DNA of 64,000 nucleotides from Phycisphaerales bacterium (GCA_947459215.1 CANHCQ010000008.1:62001-126000), one strand, 5' to 3'; counted from the first letter of the stretch, positions 17,373-25,847 are shown. Notes: generated from the letters alone by a model not told the origin. Program-made: numbers and translations.

Positions 17373-18470
17373 ATGTTCACGTTCTGTCTTGGCCGTCGCG
17401 CCGCCGTCCGTTGCGGCGTGGCCTGTACCACCGCGCTGCTCACCCCCGTCCTCGCCCAGCCCACCGTCTTCGACACCTTCGACACCGGCCTCAACGGTTG
17501 GGCCCTTTACTCCGACGGCGAGAACCTCGCCTGGTCCCCCTTCGCCGGCAACCCCGGCGGCGGCATTCGCGGCAACGACCAAGGTATGGGTGGCTACTGG
17601 GGCTTCAGCGCTCCCGCCGCGTACCTCGGCGATCGATCCTGCGACTACGGCGGGCTGCTCCGCTGGCAGTTCAACACCACCAACTCAGGCTCCGCCGTGA
17701 ACAGCCAACCCGACGCCACACTCGAAGGCGCCGGCCTCGTGCTCGTCATCAATCTCGCCAATCCCGTCATCGACACCTGGGAAACCCGCTCCGTGCCACT
17801 GCTCGAGACCGCAGGTTGGCGCGTCGCCACGCTGAGCGGCGCGATTCCCACCGAGTCCCAGTTCAAGAGCGTGCTCGCCGACCTCACGGCCATCAAGCTC
17901 CGCGGCGAGTTCTCCGTCGCCGCCAACGACTCCTGCACGCTCGACAACGTCGCCTTCGGCTCGTTCATCATCCCCGCCCAGCCCGAGAGCACCTCCGCCT
18001 GCCCCGCCGCCATCGTCTCGCTTTCCTCCACCGCTCAAGGCGTCGGCCCCATCTCGTACCAATGGGAGTACGAGACCACCACCAACACCTGGGTCAACGT
18101 CCCCGTCGGCCCGATCCCCTAGGCCTTCGGCACCATCTCCGCCGCCAACCCCGGCACCGCCACGCTGACGCTCACGCTCAACACCACCGGCGGCGCCACG
18201 CCGCTCCGCTTCCGCTGCGTCGTCACCAACCCCTGCGGCAGCGCGTCGAGCAACGCCATCGATGTCGTCCCCTGCTCCGCCGATCTCAACTGCGACGGCC
18301 TCGTCGACGACACCGACTTCACCTTGTTCGTCCCCGCGTACGACATCCTTGACTGCGCGGACCCCGCGATGCCCGCTGGATGTCCCAGCGACTTCAACAA
18401 CGATGGCGTTGTCGACGACGCCGATTTCGGCATCTTTGTCGCCGCATACAACGCCCTCGGCTGCCTGTAG
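17373..18470 (+). pseudogene. Laminin-B/Ig/dockerin protein split by an in-frame amber codon
   Basis: From the ATG at 17373 the frame encodes a signal peptide (to about LAQP), a laminin-B-like domain (FDTGLNGWALYSDGENLAW, GIRGNDQGMGG, CTLDNVAFGS) and the start of an Ig-like domain (YQWEYETTTNTWVNV), then meets TAG at 18120-18122. The same frame continues without a break for 116 codons: rest of the Ig-like domain and a complete GC-type dockerin ending at a second TAG (18468-18470). One base change restores a 365-residue protein. Codon use downstream is unchanged, so the event is recent, an assembly error, or read-through. Confidence 0.8.
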
Positions 18471-18498
18471 CGCCGATCGCCTTGAACTCAACCATCCC

Positions 18499-18845
18499 GA
18501 AAGGCGCCGTGCACACGCGCCGCCCTCGCGCTCGTCCTGCTCGTCAACACCAACGCCCTCGCCGCCAGCCTCACAAAGTGGACCAGTTGGAACACCAGGA
18601 CATTCAACACCGCCATCGGCTCCATCACCGTTGAGTACACCAGCGAGATCTTCTTCGCCGAACTCAACAACACCGGCGGCCGCCGCCTCACCGGTGTCGA
18701 AGACCACGGCACCATCCGCTGCCTCGGACTCGTCAGCGAGATCAACTGGACCATCCCCAACCACAAGATCCGGCACGGCTTCACCATCGGCATCCCCGGC
18801 ACCGCCGCCTGCCCCGGCGGGAGCGTGATCAACGACTGCTCGCTC
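18499..18845 (+). pseudogene. Remnant of a secreted-protein gene
   Basis: The frame through 18510 reads like coding sequence: a signal-peptide-like TRAALALVLLVNTNALAAS, then SITVEYTSEIFFAELNNTGG and GVEDHGTIRCLGLVSEINW. It has no start codon in frame: the only candidate, a GTG at 18509 after GAAAGG, is in the next frame, which suggests a one-base indel at the very start. Coding character ends about 18845, where the converging phosphatase gene ends; no stop or dockerin is present. It looks like a 5' fragment of a secreted protein cut off by rearrangement. The family was not recognised. Confidence 0.5.
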
Positions 18846-20169
18846 ATGGCGACAGCAGCACCTCGCGCATCACGCGGTGCACGCCGACATTGTCCAGCGT
18901 TCCCTTCACCAGATCGCTCGCGCGATACCCGGTGGCTCGCACCAGCACCGCGTTCCCGCTCACGTCGCCGCCCCGTGCCCACGCAATCGCAAACGGCAGA
19001 CTCCGCCCCCGCGCGTCGGGCTTGGCCATGAACGGCAGCGTGCCGGTGCCATCGCGGCCGTCGAGCGGTGCGCCGTTCTCGCTGTCTCGCGCCGGTACCG
19101 GGCTGTCCGCATCGAGGCCGTCGTCACTGACCACCTGCATCCCGCCGCAGTCGCTATCGGCGCAGGTGATCAGCAGCGTCCTCGGGTTCTTCTGTGTGAA
19201 CGCACGTCCGACGCCCAGCGCCTCGTCGGCGCGCTGGAGCGCCATCAGTGCGCCTTTGGTGTTGTTCTTGCCCGCGTAGTTGTCGCTGCCTTCCTCCTCG
19301 GCCACCAGAAGGAACCCCGAAGGATTGCGCGACAGAACCTTCAGCGATGCCTCCACCATCTCGCCGATGGTCGGCGCGGTTTCCACGTAATACGGCGTCT
19401 TGTCGGCCGCCTTCTTTTCCTCGCTGTCGTCCAGGAACGTGCTGCCCGCCGCGAAAAGCCCCAGCAGCTTCGTCGTGCCCGACTCCACCCGCATCAACTC
19501 CTCACGTGTGTACACCACCACGTAGCCCGCTCGCCGCGCCTCCTCGACGAGATTGCGCCCGTCCTTGCGGACACCCGCACCGAAACGCCCCTGCACGCCC
19601 TCGGGCAGAAAGTGCTCCTCCCCGCCGCCCAGCAGCACCTCGGGACCGAAGGCCAGCATCTGGCTGGCGATCTCGTCGTAGTTCTTTCGTTCGGTGACGC
19701 GTGCGAGAAAGACACCCGTTCCCGCGTCGTACACGACCGCGCTCGAAACGATGCCCACACTCTTGCCGACGCCGCGAGCCAGCGTCGCGAGGCTCTCGCC
19801 CGGTGCGCCGTCGCGCTTGATCGGTACGTCGCCGTCCAGCCCGAAGGACTTGGCCTTGACGCGTGCGCCGTACGCATGCGTCGTCGCCCCGCCGTTGCTG
19901 GTCGCCGTCAGGGCGTCGGACATGTGACCCCGGTACAGCGCGATGTTCTCCAACCGGTCCCAGTTCAGGTCCGAGTCGGGGCCCACATACAACGCCCGTG
20001 CCGCACCCCACGCGTTCGCGCCCGCTCCGTCGGGATGAATGAAGATCACGCTGGTTCCGCCGGCCATTTCCCCGTCACCGGCGGCCGCCGCGCTCCGGGC
20101 CGACGACGACACGAGCATCGCGAGTCCCGCGCCGATCGCCGCCACCACTACGATCTTGAAGTGCTTCAT
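18844..20169 (-). CDS. Divergent alkaline phosphatase-family protein
   Basis: 441 residues with signal peptide (IVVVAAIGAGLAMLVSSSARSA). Overall architecture follows PhoA-type alkaline phosphatases: FIHPDGAGANAW replaces the usual IGDGMG metal site; ATSNGGATTHAYG (about 88-100) stands where the nucleophile motif TDSAAxxTA normally is; LLVAEEEGSDNYAGKNN replaces the VEGGRIDHAAHxN block, losing the histidine; and LITCADSDCGGM replaces TADHxHG. The key serine and two histidine ligands are therefore altered, so classical phosphomonoesterase activity is uncertain. The ATG at 20169 gives the signal peptide. It converges on the remnant gene at 18499. Confidence 0.78.
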   Translation of the reverse strand: MKHFKIVVVAAIGAGLAMLVSSSARSAAAAGDGEMAGGTSVIFIHPDGAGANAWGAARALYVGPDSDLNWDRLENIALYRGHMSDALTATSNGGATTHAYGARVKAKSFGLDGDVPIKRDGAPGESLATLARGVGKSVGIVSSAVVYDAGTGVFLARVTERKNYDEIASQMLAFGPEVLLGGGEEHFLPEGVQGRFGAGVRKDGRNLVEEARRAGYVVVYTREELMRVESGTTKLLGLFAAGSTFLDDSEEKKAADKTPYYVETAPTIGEMVEASLKVLSRNPSGFLLVAEEEGSDNYAGKNNTKGALMALQRADEALGVGRAFTQKNPRTLLITCADSDCGGMQVVSDDGLDADSPVPARDSENGAPLDGRDGTGTLPFMAKPDARGRSLPFAIAWARGGDVSGNAVLVRATGYRASDLVKGTLDNVGVHRVMREVLLSP

Positions 20170-20345
20170 CGTCGCACACTCCCGACACGATCACACCGCA
20201 ACCTTTCGCGGCAGCCCGCAACAACCGGCCTCCGTCACGATAGCGTCCGAGGCTACCCCTGCCACCGCTCAGCCAGGCCACACCAGAGCATTGACACAAT
20301 CTGAACGCACATCACGATGGGGCTTGAGGCGAGCGCTGCCGCCCA

Positions 20346-21479
20346 CTACCCGCCGCCGACCTTCCACGTCCCCCGCTCCCACCCCATCACCACCCGCTCC
20401 GCGTTCTTGTAGTACACCTTCTCCAGAATCTCCCGCGGCAAGGCAAACCCCCGCAACATCGGACTCGACCACTCGTCGTACTTCGACGGCTCGCACATCT
20501 TGAGGTCCGGGTCTGCGATCGGGCTGGGCCGATCCTCGCGCCGGCCATCGCTCCCCCAGCCCTCGAACATCGTCCGCAGCGCAAAGTAGCGGCTGCAGTA
20601 CAGGTCGAACGCGCTCTCCGGCGAATCCGCCAGATCGCTCATCACGCTCATGCGCTGCTGCTCCGGCGTCTTCTTCACCAATTGATCGTCCATCGTCACA
20701 ATGTCCGACCCGAAGATGATCCGGTCCTGCCACTTCTCAAAGAAAGCCAGCACCGCGTCGTGCGGGTGCTTGCTCAGCTCGCGCACGATCCACTTCGTCG
20801 CGCTCGTGTCCAGGTGCAGATTCGCGTGCCGCTCGAGCAGTTGATCAAGAAAAACCAAGTCCTCCGGCGACCCGCCCATGTGGGCCGCGATCCACGGCAC
20901 ATTGGAATACCTCTTGAGCATCACCTCCAGCCCGCGGTAATGCTCACGCTTGAGGCCGTACTTCGCGCGATCGGTGTACCGCGCGCTGAACCACGTGTCC
21001 GGATCACCCGTGTGGGTCTTGATCATCATGCCAAGACCCACCGCCAGATCCGCCGCGGCGACTCTCCACTTGCCGTCGAGCTGGATGTAGTCATCGCGAT
21101 CCGGCCCCGTGAACCAATCCCGCGTCCGCGGCGCGTTCCACAGCTTCATCATCTTCGAGCCGTGCTCGCTCGCGAGCTGCTTGATGAGATCCAGATACCC
21201 CGACCCGAACGCGACGGCCTTGTCCGCGATCGTGAAGTTCGGAATCGCCACAAACCGCACCCGCTCGCCCAACACGCCCTTCACATGCTCGATGTCGTCC
21301 GGCCGCGTCTGCGTGTACGTGAGCCGCACGTTGTACGCCCGCGCCGCCGCGGCGTACACCTTTGTCGCCTCCGCGCCGTGGATGTGCGTGTGAATATCAA
21401 TGACGGGTTCGCGAAACGCCAACGCCGCACCCGCGGCCTTGTAGTCCATCCCCACCAGATTCTGCGGCGTGCGCGTCAT
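20346..21479 (-). CDS. TIM-barrel amidohydrolase-family metal hydrolase
   Basis: 377 residues of the amidohydrolase-2 type. Metal-binding motif DIHTHIHG near residue 28, KTHTGD around 153, a histidine in AAHMGG around 203 and a catalytic aspartate in IIFGSDIV around 256 give a complete set of ligands. Relatives decarboxylate aromatic acids or hydrolyse C-N or C-C bonds; no specific substrate can be assigned. The 176 bp before the phosphatase gene and the repeat-filled gap to the next gene suggest a single-gene unit. Confidence 0.82.
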   Translation of the reverse strand: MTRTPQNLVGMDYKAAGAALAFREPVIDIHTHIHGAEATKVYAAAARAYNVRLTYTQTRPDDIEHVKGVLGERVRFVAIPNFTIADKAVAFGSGYLDLIKQLASEHGSKMMKLWNAPRTRDWFTGPDRDDYIQLDGKWRVAAADLAVGLGMMIKTHTGDPDTWFSARYTDRAKYGLKREHYRGLEVMLKRYSNVPWIAAHMGGSPEDLVFLDQLLERHANLHLDTSATKWIVRELSKHPHDAVLAFFEKWQDRIIFGSDIVTMDDQLVKKTPEQQRMSVMSDLADSPESAFDLYCSRYFALRTMFEGWGSDGRREDRPSPIADPDLKMCEPSKYDEWSSPMLRGFALPREILEKVYYKNAERVVMGWERGTWKVGGG

Positions 21480-21526
21480 AGAAGATTGTTAGATGCTGGG
21501 AATCGCCAGCGGTTGCGCATCCCCGC

Positions 21527-21693
21527 GCGCCTCCCCGCCCCGCAAAGCGGGGAGGGGTGGTCGAGCGAAGCAAGACCGGGGAGGGGCCTTGTGCGCCCGA
21601 GCATCGCCGTGTCGACGTACCCGCAAATCCCCTCACCTGACTCGAGGCTTCGCCTCAAGTCGTCCTCTCCCCGCTCGCGGGGAGAGGAGGCGC
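21527..21693. repeat. ~165-bp element, copy 1 (GCGCCTCC/GGAGGCGC ends)
   Basis: 167 bp bounded by the inverted ends GCGCCTCC and GGAGGCGC, with hairpins near both ends (CCCCGCAAAGCGGGG and CCCCGCTCGCGGGG) and the conserved interior GGGGTGGTCGAGC and ACCGGGGAGGGG. Copies 2 and 3 are at 31095 (opposite orientation) and 61564. All lie between genes. Confidence 0.88.
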
Positions 21694-21713
21694 GTCCGCT
21701 CCGCCGTCAACCC

Positions 21714-22283
21714 TCACTTCGTCACCACATACTCATCCACCAGCATCGCCTGGCTCCCATCCGCCCGCGGCGACTTCATCTCCGCTCGCACCGTCACCTT
21801 CACGTTCGCCATCGCGTCCTTCCCCGGCTGGCTCGACAACTCGCTCAGCCACTCGGGCAACCCCGCCAGCGGCACACGATAAGTCCGCGTCGCGGGATCG
21901 AACAACTCCGCGTTCCGCCGCAGATCGGAAAGATCGATGTCGTACCGACACTGCTGCACACTCGCCGCACCCGGCTTGCCTCCGTCCGGCCCATACACAA
22001 ACAACGTCAGCGGACCAACCGCCTTCGACCCGTCGCCCCACGCATCCCTGAACTCCAGGTGCACGACAATCCGAGCCTCGCGCTTGGTCTCCTTGGCGCC
22101 GACGGTCTCGGTGGTGGCGGGCTCCAGGTGCGTGAGCGGATACACCCGCATCGCGGTGGGCACAAAGGGCCAGCCGCCGACGTTGACGTTGTGGGCGCGA
22201 AGGCCTTCGGGCGAACCAGGGGCGCGGCAGCCCGAAAGCGTCGCGATCGCAACAAGGGTGAGTGCGGTGACCTTCATTCTCAT
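21714..22283 (-). CDS. Lipoprotein of unknown function
   Basis: 189 residues with a signal ending in the lipobox LSGC at about residue 19. The mature part is a single domain with NVNVGGWPFVPTAMRVYPLTHL and a beta-rich body (IVVHLEFRDAWGDGSKAVGP, TLFVYGPDG) that looks like a soluble immunoglobulin-like fold. I do not recognise a named family. The start is the ATG at 22283, although an alternative ATG lies two codons in. It sits 33 bp downstream of the zinc-ribbon membrane gene on the same strand. Confidence 0.75.
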   Translation of the reverse strand: MRMKVTALTLVAIATLSGCRAPGSPEGLRAHNVNVGGWPFVPTAMRVYPLTHLEPATTETVGAKETKREARIVVHLEFRDAWGDGSKAVGPLTLFVYGPDGGKPGAASVQQCRYDIDLSDLRRNAELFDPATRTYRVPLAGLPEWLSELSSQPGKDAMANVKVTVRAEMKSPRADGSQAMLVDEYVVTK

Positions 22284-22316
22284 GGTTCAACTCTAGCGAC
22301 GACGCTCCGCGCGGCA

Positions 22317-23105
22317 TCAGCGCGTTGCAATAGACTCGCCGCGAGCAGCGCGTGCCGCGGGGTGCATCCGCAATAACTCCTTGGCGGCGGAGAACAGCCC
22401 CATGCCGACGATTCCGGACGATACGACCAATCCAATGAGTCCGTAGATCAGGATCACCGGGCCCGCCCAACCGAGCAACGCGCCGAGGCACGACAACGGG
22501 AGACCGACAATCGCGGCGACCGACCCGACCACCACCGACGCGTTGATGTGCCCCGCCCACTTCTCGTCGAGCACGCGACCGATCGACGACAGCATGAAGA
22601 TCTGCCGGACAACGTCCTGCCATTGGAGCGCGACGAACAGAAGCACGGCCATCTGCGGCGGCATCGCGGGCCACGTCCTGGCGAGCAGCAGCGCGATCAC
22701 ACCAATGCGCAGTCCAGTACAGATGGCGGCGATCACGCACGCTCCGCGACGACCGGCACTCCAGCCGTCACGGATCAGCATCGACACCGCGATCAGGCGG
22801 CACAGCAGTACCGCGATCACCGCGATCGACAGTGCGACTGGTGCGCCGACGCCACGTGACTTCCAGTGGTACACCAGCGCCGCCGCCGCGAGTATCGGCT
22901 CGAGCAGGTTCGAAAGTCCCAAGCCCCACCAAGCCGTCGCGACGACCCGGTACGACGAAGCCAAGCCGAGCACGGCGCGATCCGCGTCGCGACTTGCGGC
23001 CAATGGCGTCGCACACTCCGGGCACCGCGCGGAATCCGCAAGGCCGGCGAGCAGATAGCCGCAGCGGACGCAGTTCGGATCGGAGTTTCCCCGCGTGTGG
23101 TTCAT
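22317..23105 (-). CDS. Membrane protein with N-terminal zinc ribbon
   Basis: 262 residues. The N-terminus has CVRCGYLL and CPECATPL, two CxxC pairs 16 residues apart forming a small zinc ribbon of a kind common on planctomycete membrane proteins. About six hydrophobic helices follow (for example VALSIAVIAVLLCRLIAVSML and GPVILIYGLIGLVVSSGIVGM). Function unknown. Probably cotranscribed with the lipoprotein gene downstream. Confidence 0.75.
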   Translation of the reverse strand: MNHTRGNSDPNCVRCGYLLAGLADSARCPECATPLAASRDADRAVLGLASSYRVVATAWWGLGLSNLLEPILAAAALVYHWKSRGVGAPVALSIAVIAVLLCRLIAVSMLIRDGWSAGRRGACVIAAICTGLRIGVIALLLARTWPAMPPQMAVLLFVALQWQDVVRQIFMLSSIGRVLDEKWAGHINASVVVGSVAAIVGLPLSCLGALLGWAGPVILIYGLIGLVVSSGIVGMGLFSAAKELLRMHPAARAARGESIATR

Positions 23106-23127
23106 GTACGCACCACAGTCTACCCCC

Positions 23128-23149
23128 GCGCGGGCTGAAGCCCGCGGCT
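23128..23149. repeat. GCGGGCT-AGCCCGC palindrome
   Basis: GCGCGGGCTGAAGCCCGCGG hairpin in the 63-bp gap between two minus-strand genes. An inverted copy (CCGCGGGCTTCAGCCCGC) lies at 35513. Confidence 0.7.
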
Positions 23150-23168
23150 CGGAAGCAGCCGCGATTCT

Positions 23169-23465
23169 CTACGCGGCATCCCGCTTGGTGGATCGACGCG
23201 ATGCCCGCTCGTCCTTCGCCGCCAGCCGCTCGATAGCCGCGGCGAGGTTCTTCTGCCCTTCCTGCAGCGCCGTCATCGCCGCGGTGCTGCGTTCAAGCGC
23301 CCCCAGCAGCGCATCGGTACCGCGGCGTTCCTGCATCAGCCGATCGTGCAGATCACCGATCTGCTTCTCCCGCGTCTGCGTGGCGCGGCGTTCGGTCAGC
23401 CACATCCAGGCGACAAACCCGGCGAGGCCGAACTGGGCGAGAGCTGTGGCAAGGGCGTCGGGCAT
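23169..23465 (-). CDS. Small membrane/coiled-coil protein of the phage cassette
   Basis: 98 residues: one N-terminal membrane helix (ATALAQFGLAGFVAWMWLT) followed by a charged helix predicted to be coiled coil (RRATQTREKQIGDLHDRLMQ, then ERLAAKDERAS). Small phage proteins at the end of head or tail modules, including some lysis accessory proteins, look like this, but no family was recognised. It is the last gene of the minus-strand capsid cassette, separated from its neighbour by an octanucleotide repeat block. Confidence 0.6.
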   Translation of the reverse strand: MPDALATALAQFGLAGFVAWMWLTERRATQTREKQIGDLHDRLMQERRGTDALLGALERSTAAMTALQEGQKNLAAAIERLAAKDERASRRSTKRDAA

Positions 23466-23488
23466 GGGAGAAGTGTCCGGGAAGGAAG

Positions 23489-23608
23489 GTGTCAAGGTGC
23501 CGAGGTGCCGAGGTGCCGAGGTGTCAAGTGGGAGGCTGGACGACCGTTGCTTGGTGTCTTTCCACTCGACACCTTGGCACCTCGGCACCTCCACACCTCG
23601 ACACCTGT
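23489..23608. repeat. GTGCCGAG/GTGTCGAG array, copy 1
   Basis: Runs of AGGTGCCG and AGGTGTCA on one side and the inverted CTCGGCACC, CTCGACACC on the other, with about 40 bp between. Similar blocks are at 24011 and 25732, all between capsid-cassette genes. Confidence 0.8.
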
Positions 23609-23611
23609 CCC

Positions 23612-23992
23612 TCACGGCAGCACCTTAAACCTCCGGAACCGCGCCGTGTAGGCGAGGCTCCAGACGCGGCCGCGGTCCACGCGGTCGGCTTCTTCAAAGC
23701 CGATGAAGCTCATATTCGCGTGCGCGCGGCCGGTGGAATCGACCAGCATGCCCGCCGTGGGCGGATCAATCAGTTGCGCCACGATCGCGTCGCGGAGCGC
23801 CCACAGCGCGCTCTGGCTGCTGGCAACGAGTCGGCCCGTCACGACCAGCGTGAACTCTTCGAGACCTAGCCAGCCTGAACCAGAATCCTGAAACCCCAGC
23901 CGCAGCTTGGGCACGACGAGCGAGCCTTGAAACTCCGCCGCGAAACGGTGCGGGCCGGAACCGAAGAGATCGAGGGATTTGAAGGAGGACAT
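23612..23992 (-). CDS. Putative phage tail/virion protein
   Basis: 126 residues, ATG at 23992 after AGCACCC. The sequence is beta-rich (GPHRFAAEFQGSLVVPKLRL, LEEFTLVVTGRLVAS, WSLAYTARFRRFKVLP), consistent with a small phage virion or tail protein, and its place downstream of portal and capsid genes supports that. No family was recognised and the assignment is contextual. Confidence 0.5.
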   Translation of the reverse strand: MSSFKSLDLFGSGPHRFAAEFQGSLVVPKLRLGFQDSGSGWLGLEEFTLVVTGRLVASSQSALWALRDAIVAQLIDPPTAGMLVDSTGRAHANMSFIGFEEADRVDRGRVWSLAYTARFRRFKVLP

Positions 23993-24010
23993 GGGTGCTC
24001 CGAAGAAGAG

Positions 24011-24116
24011 AGGTGCCAAGGTGTCGAGGTGTCTAGGTGGCGAGGGGAAGAGGACGGGCGTCGTTCGTGCGGTCTTGGCACTTGACACCTCGACACCTCG
24101 ACACCTTGACACCTCT
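24011..24116. repeat. GTGCCGAG/GTGTCGAG array, copy 2
   Basis: AGGTGCCAAGGTGTCGAGGT and following units on the left; CTTGACACC, TCGACACC units on the right, in inverted orientation. It touches the 3' end of the gene at 24115. Confidence 0.78.
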
Positions 24117-24534
24117 AAACATCACCCTGCCCCACCGGGTCCGAAGAGCCATCGCTGATGGCGATCAGCTCGATCACGCGGCGGGCCTGCGGGTCTTTTC
24201 CGACGCTGACGAGGTTTCGCACCGCCCGCACCACGCACGTCGCTGTGATGCGGCGGCGCCTCGCGTGGGAAGAGTTCAAGCTGGTCACCACCTCCACGCT
24301 CACGCTCTGCCCGGGGCGCAGCCGGTCGAGCTGCTGATCGGCCGCGTTGCTCGCGAGCCGCTGCGTGAGCATGATCTCCACCTTCTGCTCCGGGACGTCG
24401 GCGAAGACCGCGTACGGGCCGTTGTCGTTCCATTCCACCACCTCCTTGTGTGCCGCGCGATCGATCGCGCACGATTCCACGTTTGAGTACTCGACGCCGG
24501 CGAGGACCACCGACGCGGGGTTGAGAATCAGCAT
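24115..24534 (-). CDS. Putative phage tail-tube or virion protein
   Basis: 139 residues, ATG at 24534. Beta-rich with VVLAGVEYSNVESCAID and VEIMLTQRLASN; size and position fit a minor virion protein such as a tail-tube or stopper component, but no family motif was recognised. The 3' end lies against a GTGTCGAG repeat block, and the 375 bp upstream is entirely repeat. Confidence 0.5.
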   Translation of the reverse strand: MLILNPASVVLAGVEYSNVESCAIDRAAHKEVVEWNDNGPYAVFADVPEQKVEIMLTQRLASNAADQQLDRLRPGQSVSVEVVTSLNSSHARRRRITATCVVRAVRNLVSVGKDPQARRVIELIAISDGSSDPVGQGDV

Positions 24535-24553
24535 CGCTGTGCTCCTGATCGAA

Positions 24554-24979
24554 GGACCAAGGCATTTCACCGCGGAGGACGCAGAGGACGCGGAGAGAGG
24601 CATTGGGTTTGAGACAAGAACAGGATGCGGAGTCGCATCACCCAGTTCTTCCTGACTTCCTCCGCGCGCTCTGCGTCCTCCGCGGTGAGTGTCTTCTCAC
24701 AGACGCTCCAAGGCCACAACCGACGGACGGTGTACCGCGTCGGCAAGGCCGTCGCGATCGATCTTCGGACCAAGGCATTTCACCGCGGAGGACGCAGAGG
24801 ACGCGGAGAGAGGCATTGGGTTTGAGACAAGAACAGGATGCGTAGTCGCATCACCCAGTTCTTCCTGTCTTCCTCCGCGCTCTCTGCGTCCTCCGCGGTG
24901 AATGTCTTTTCAGACGCGCTCCAACACCACCACCGACGGCCTTCGCACTGCATCCGCCAGCCCATCACCGTCGAGATCG
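24554..24979. repeat. 213-bp tandem duplication: palindrome plus gene 3' end
   Basis: Two nearly identical units with a period of 213 bp (24554-24766 and 24767-24979). Each holds a long palindrome of the GGAGGACGCAGAGGACGC family and, on the minus strand, the last 22-23 codons of the connector-like gene: the functional end reads DGLADAVRRPSVVVLERV-stop and the duplicate reads DGLADAVHRPSVVALERL-stop. Confidence 0.85.
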
Positions 24980-25542
24980 ATCTGGGCCGTCAGCACGCGG
25001 CGTTCTTCTCGCGCCAGTTCGCGGTACTTCGCCGCCCGCTTGCCGATCGGTGAGTCGTCGCCGCTGATGCTCGCCGCCGCGCTGTACGCCGCGGCGAGCG
25101 TGAGCAGTGCGGCGAACCGCGTCAGCTCGCCGGGATCGGAGAAGGTCGGGTCCCCCGCAGCCGGCTCGGGCTTCACGCCGAACATGCGGCAGACGCGATC
25201 GCTCACCCCCGCCGCCTGGGGCATCATGGTCGCGACGATCACTTCAACCCCCGACACCGGTGCCGGCGTCAGCGCCGCGTCGGCGCTGCTGGGCCGTACG
25301 CGCGAGATCGTCGCGGTCGTCGCCGAGAGCTTGGCGATGACTTCATGGGCCACGCCGCCGACGAGCACGACCATCCCCGACGCGAGCTGCGCGCCGTCGA
25401 AGTTGACATCCGGCGACGAGATCGTCAGCGTCGTGCCGCTGACGCTGCCGGTGGCCTTGACGAGCCGCTGGCTGAGCCACTGGATCTCGGAGAAGACGTT
25501 CGGTTCCACCCGGACGAGATCGGTGTCGGTGCACAAGAGCAT
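24910..25542 (-). CDS. Putative head-tail connector protein
   Basis: 210 residues, ATG at 25542 with GGGGG upstream. N-terminal beta-rich part (GSVSGTTLTISSPDV, GMVVLVGGVAHEVIAKLSA) and a helical C-terminal part (LTRFAALLTLAAAYSAAASI) resemble small connector/adaptor proteins encoded just after major capsid genes. The assignment is from position and fold impression only. The last 23 codons are duplicated downstream, and the stop codon lies at the edge of a palindromic repeat. Confidence 0.55.
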   Translation of the reverse strand: MLLCTDTDLVRVEPNVFSEIQWLSQRLVKATGSVSGTTLTISSPDVNFDGAQLASGMVVLVGGVAHEVIAKLSATTATISRVRPSSADAALTPAPVSGVEVIVATMMPQAAGVSDRVCRMFGVKPEPAAGDPTFSDPGELTRFAALLTLAAAYSAAASISGDDSPIGKRAAKYRELAREERRVLTAQIDLDGDGLADAVRRPSVVVLERV

Positions 25543-25731
25543 GTGGATCCCCCAAAGGCAGTTGGAAGGGGCGAGGCGTGAGGGGCGAGAGGTGAACGGC
25601 TCACCCCTCATCCCACACCCCTTCCCGCTTCCTCCCCAATTCCGCGCCGGTCGTTTCCGAACCGGCGCGGACCCCGCCGCCCACCCTTACCTTCGCGCTC
25701 CGACCAGCGGCCGCGCGAGGAAGATTGGGAA

Positions 25732-25836
25732 AGGTGCCGAGGTGCCGAGGTGTCGAGGTGTCGAGTGGTGAGGTGTCGAGTGGTGAACGGGGCCGCGTGT
25801 GATTGGCACTCGACACCTCGGCACCTCGACACCTCC
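25732..25836. repeat. GTGCCGAG/GTGTCGAG array, copy 3
   Basis: About six units of AGGTGCCG or AGGTGTCG, then a short spacer and four inverted units. It fills much of the 305-bp gap between connector-like and capsid genes; the remainder (25543-25731) has one perfect hairpin, CCGCGCCGGT/ACCGGCGCGG, and no gene. Confidence 0.8.
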
Positions 25837-25847
25837 CCCCTTCCTCA

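Noticed and set aside
24554-24979. Short proteins with FTAEDAEDAE-like sequence
   Set aside because: These are translations of the palindromic repeat and have no independent start signals.
23489-25836. Possible CRISPR array in the octanucleotide blocks
   Set aside because: Units are 8-9 bp with no regular spacers, and no cas gene is nearby.
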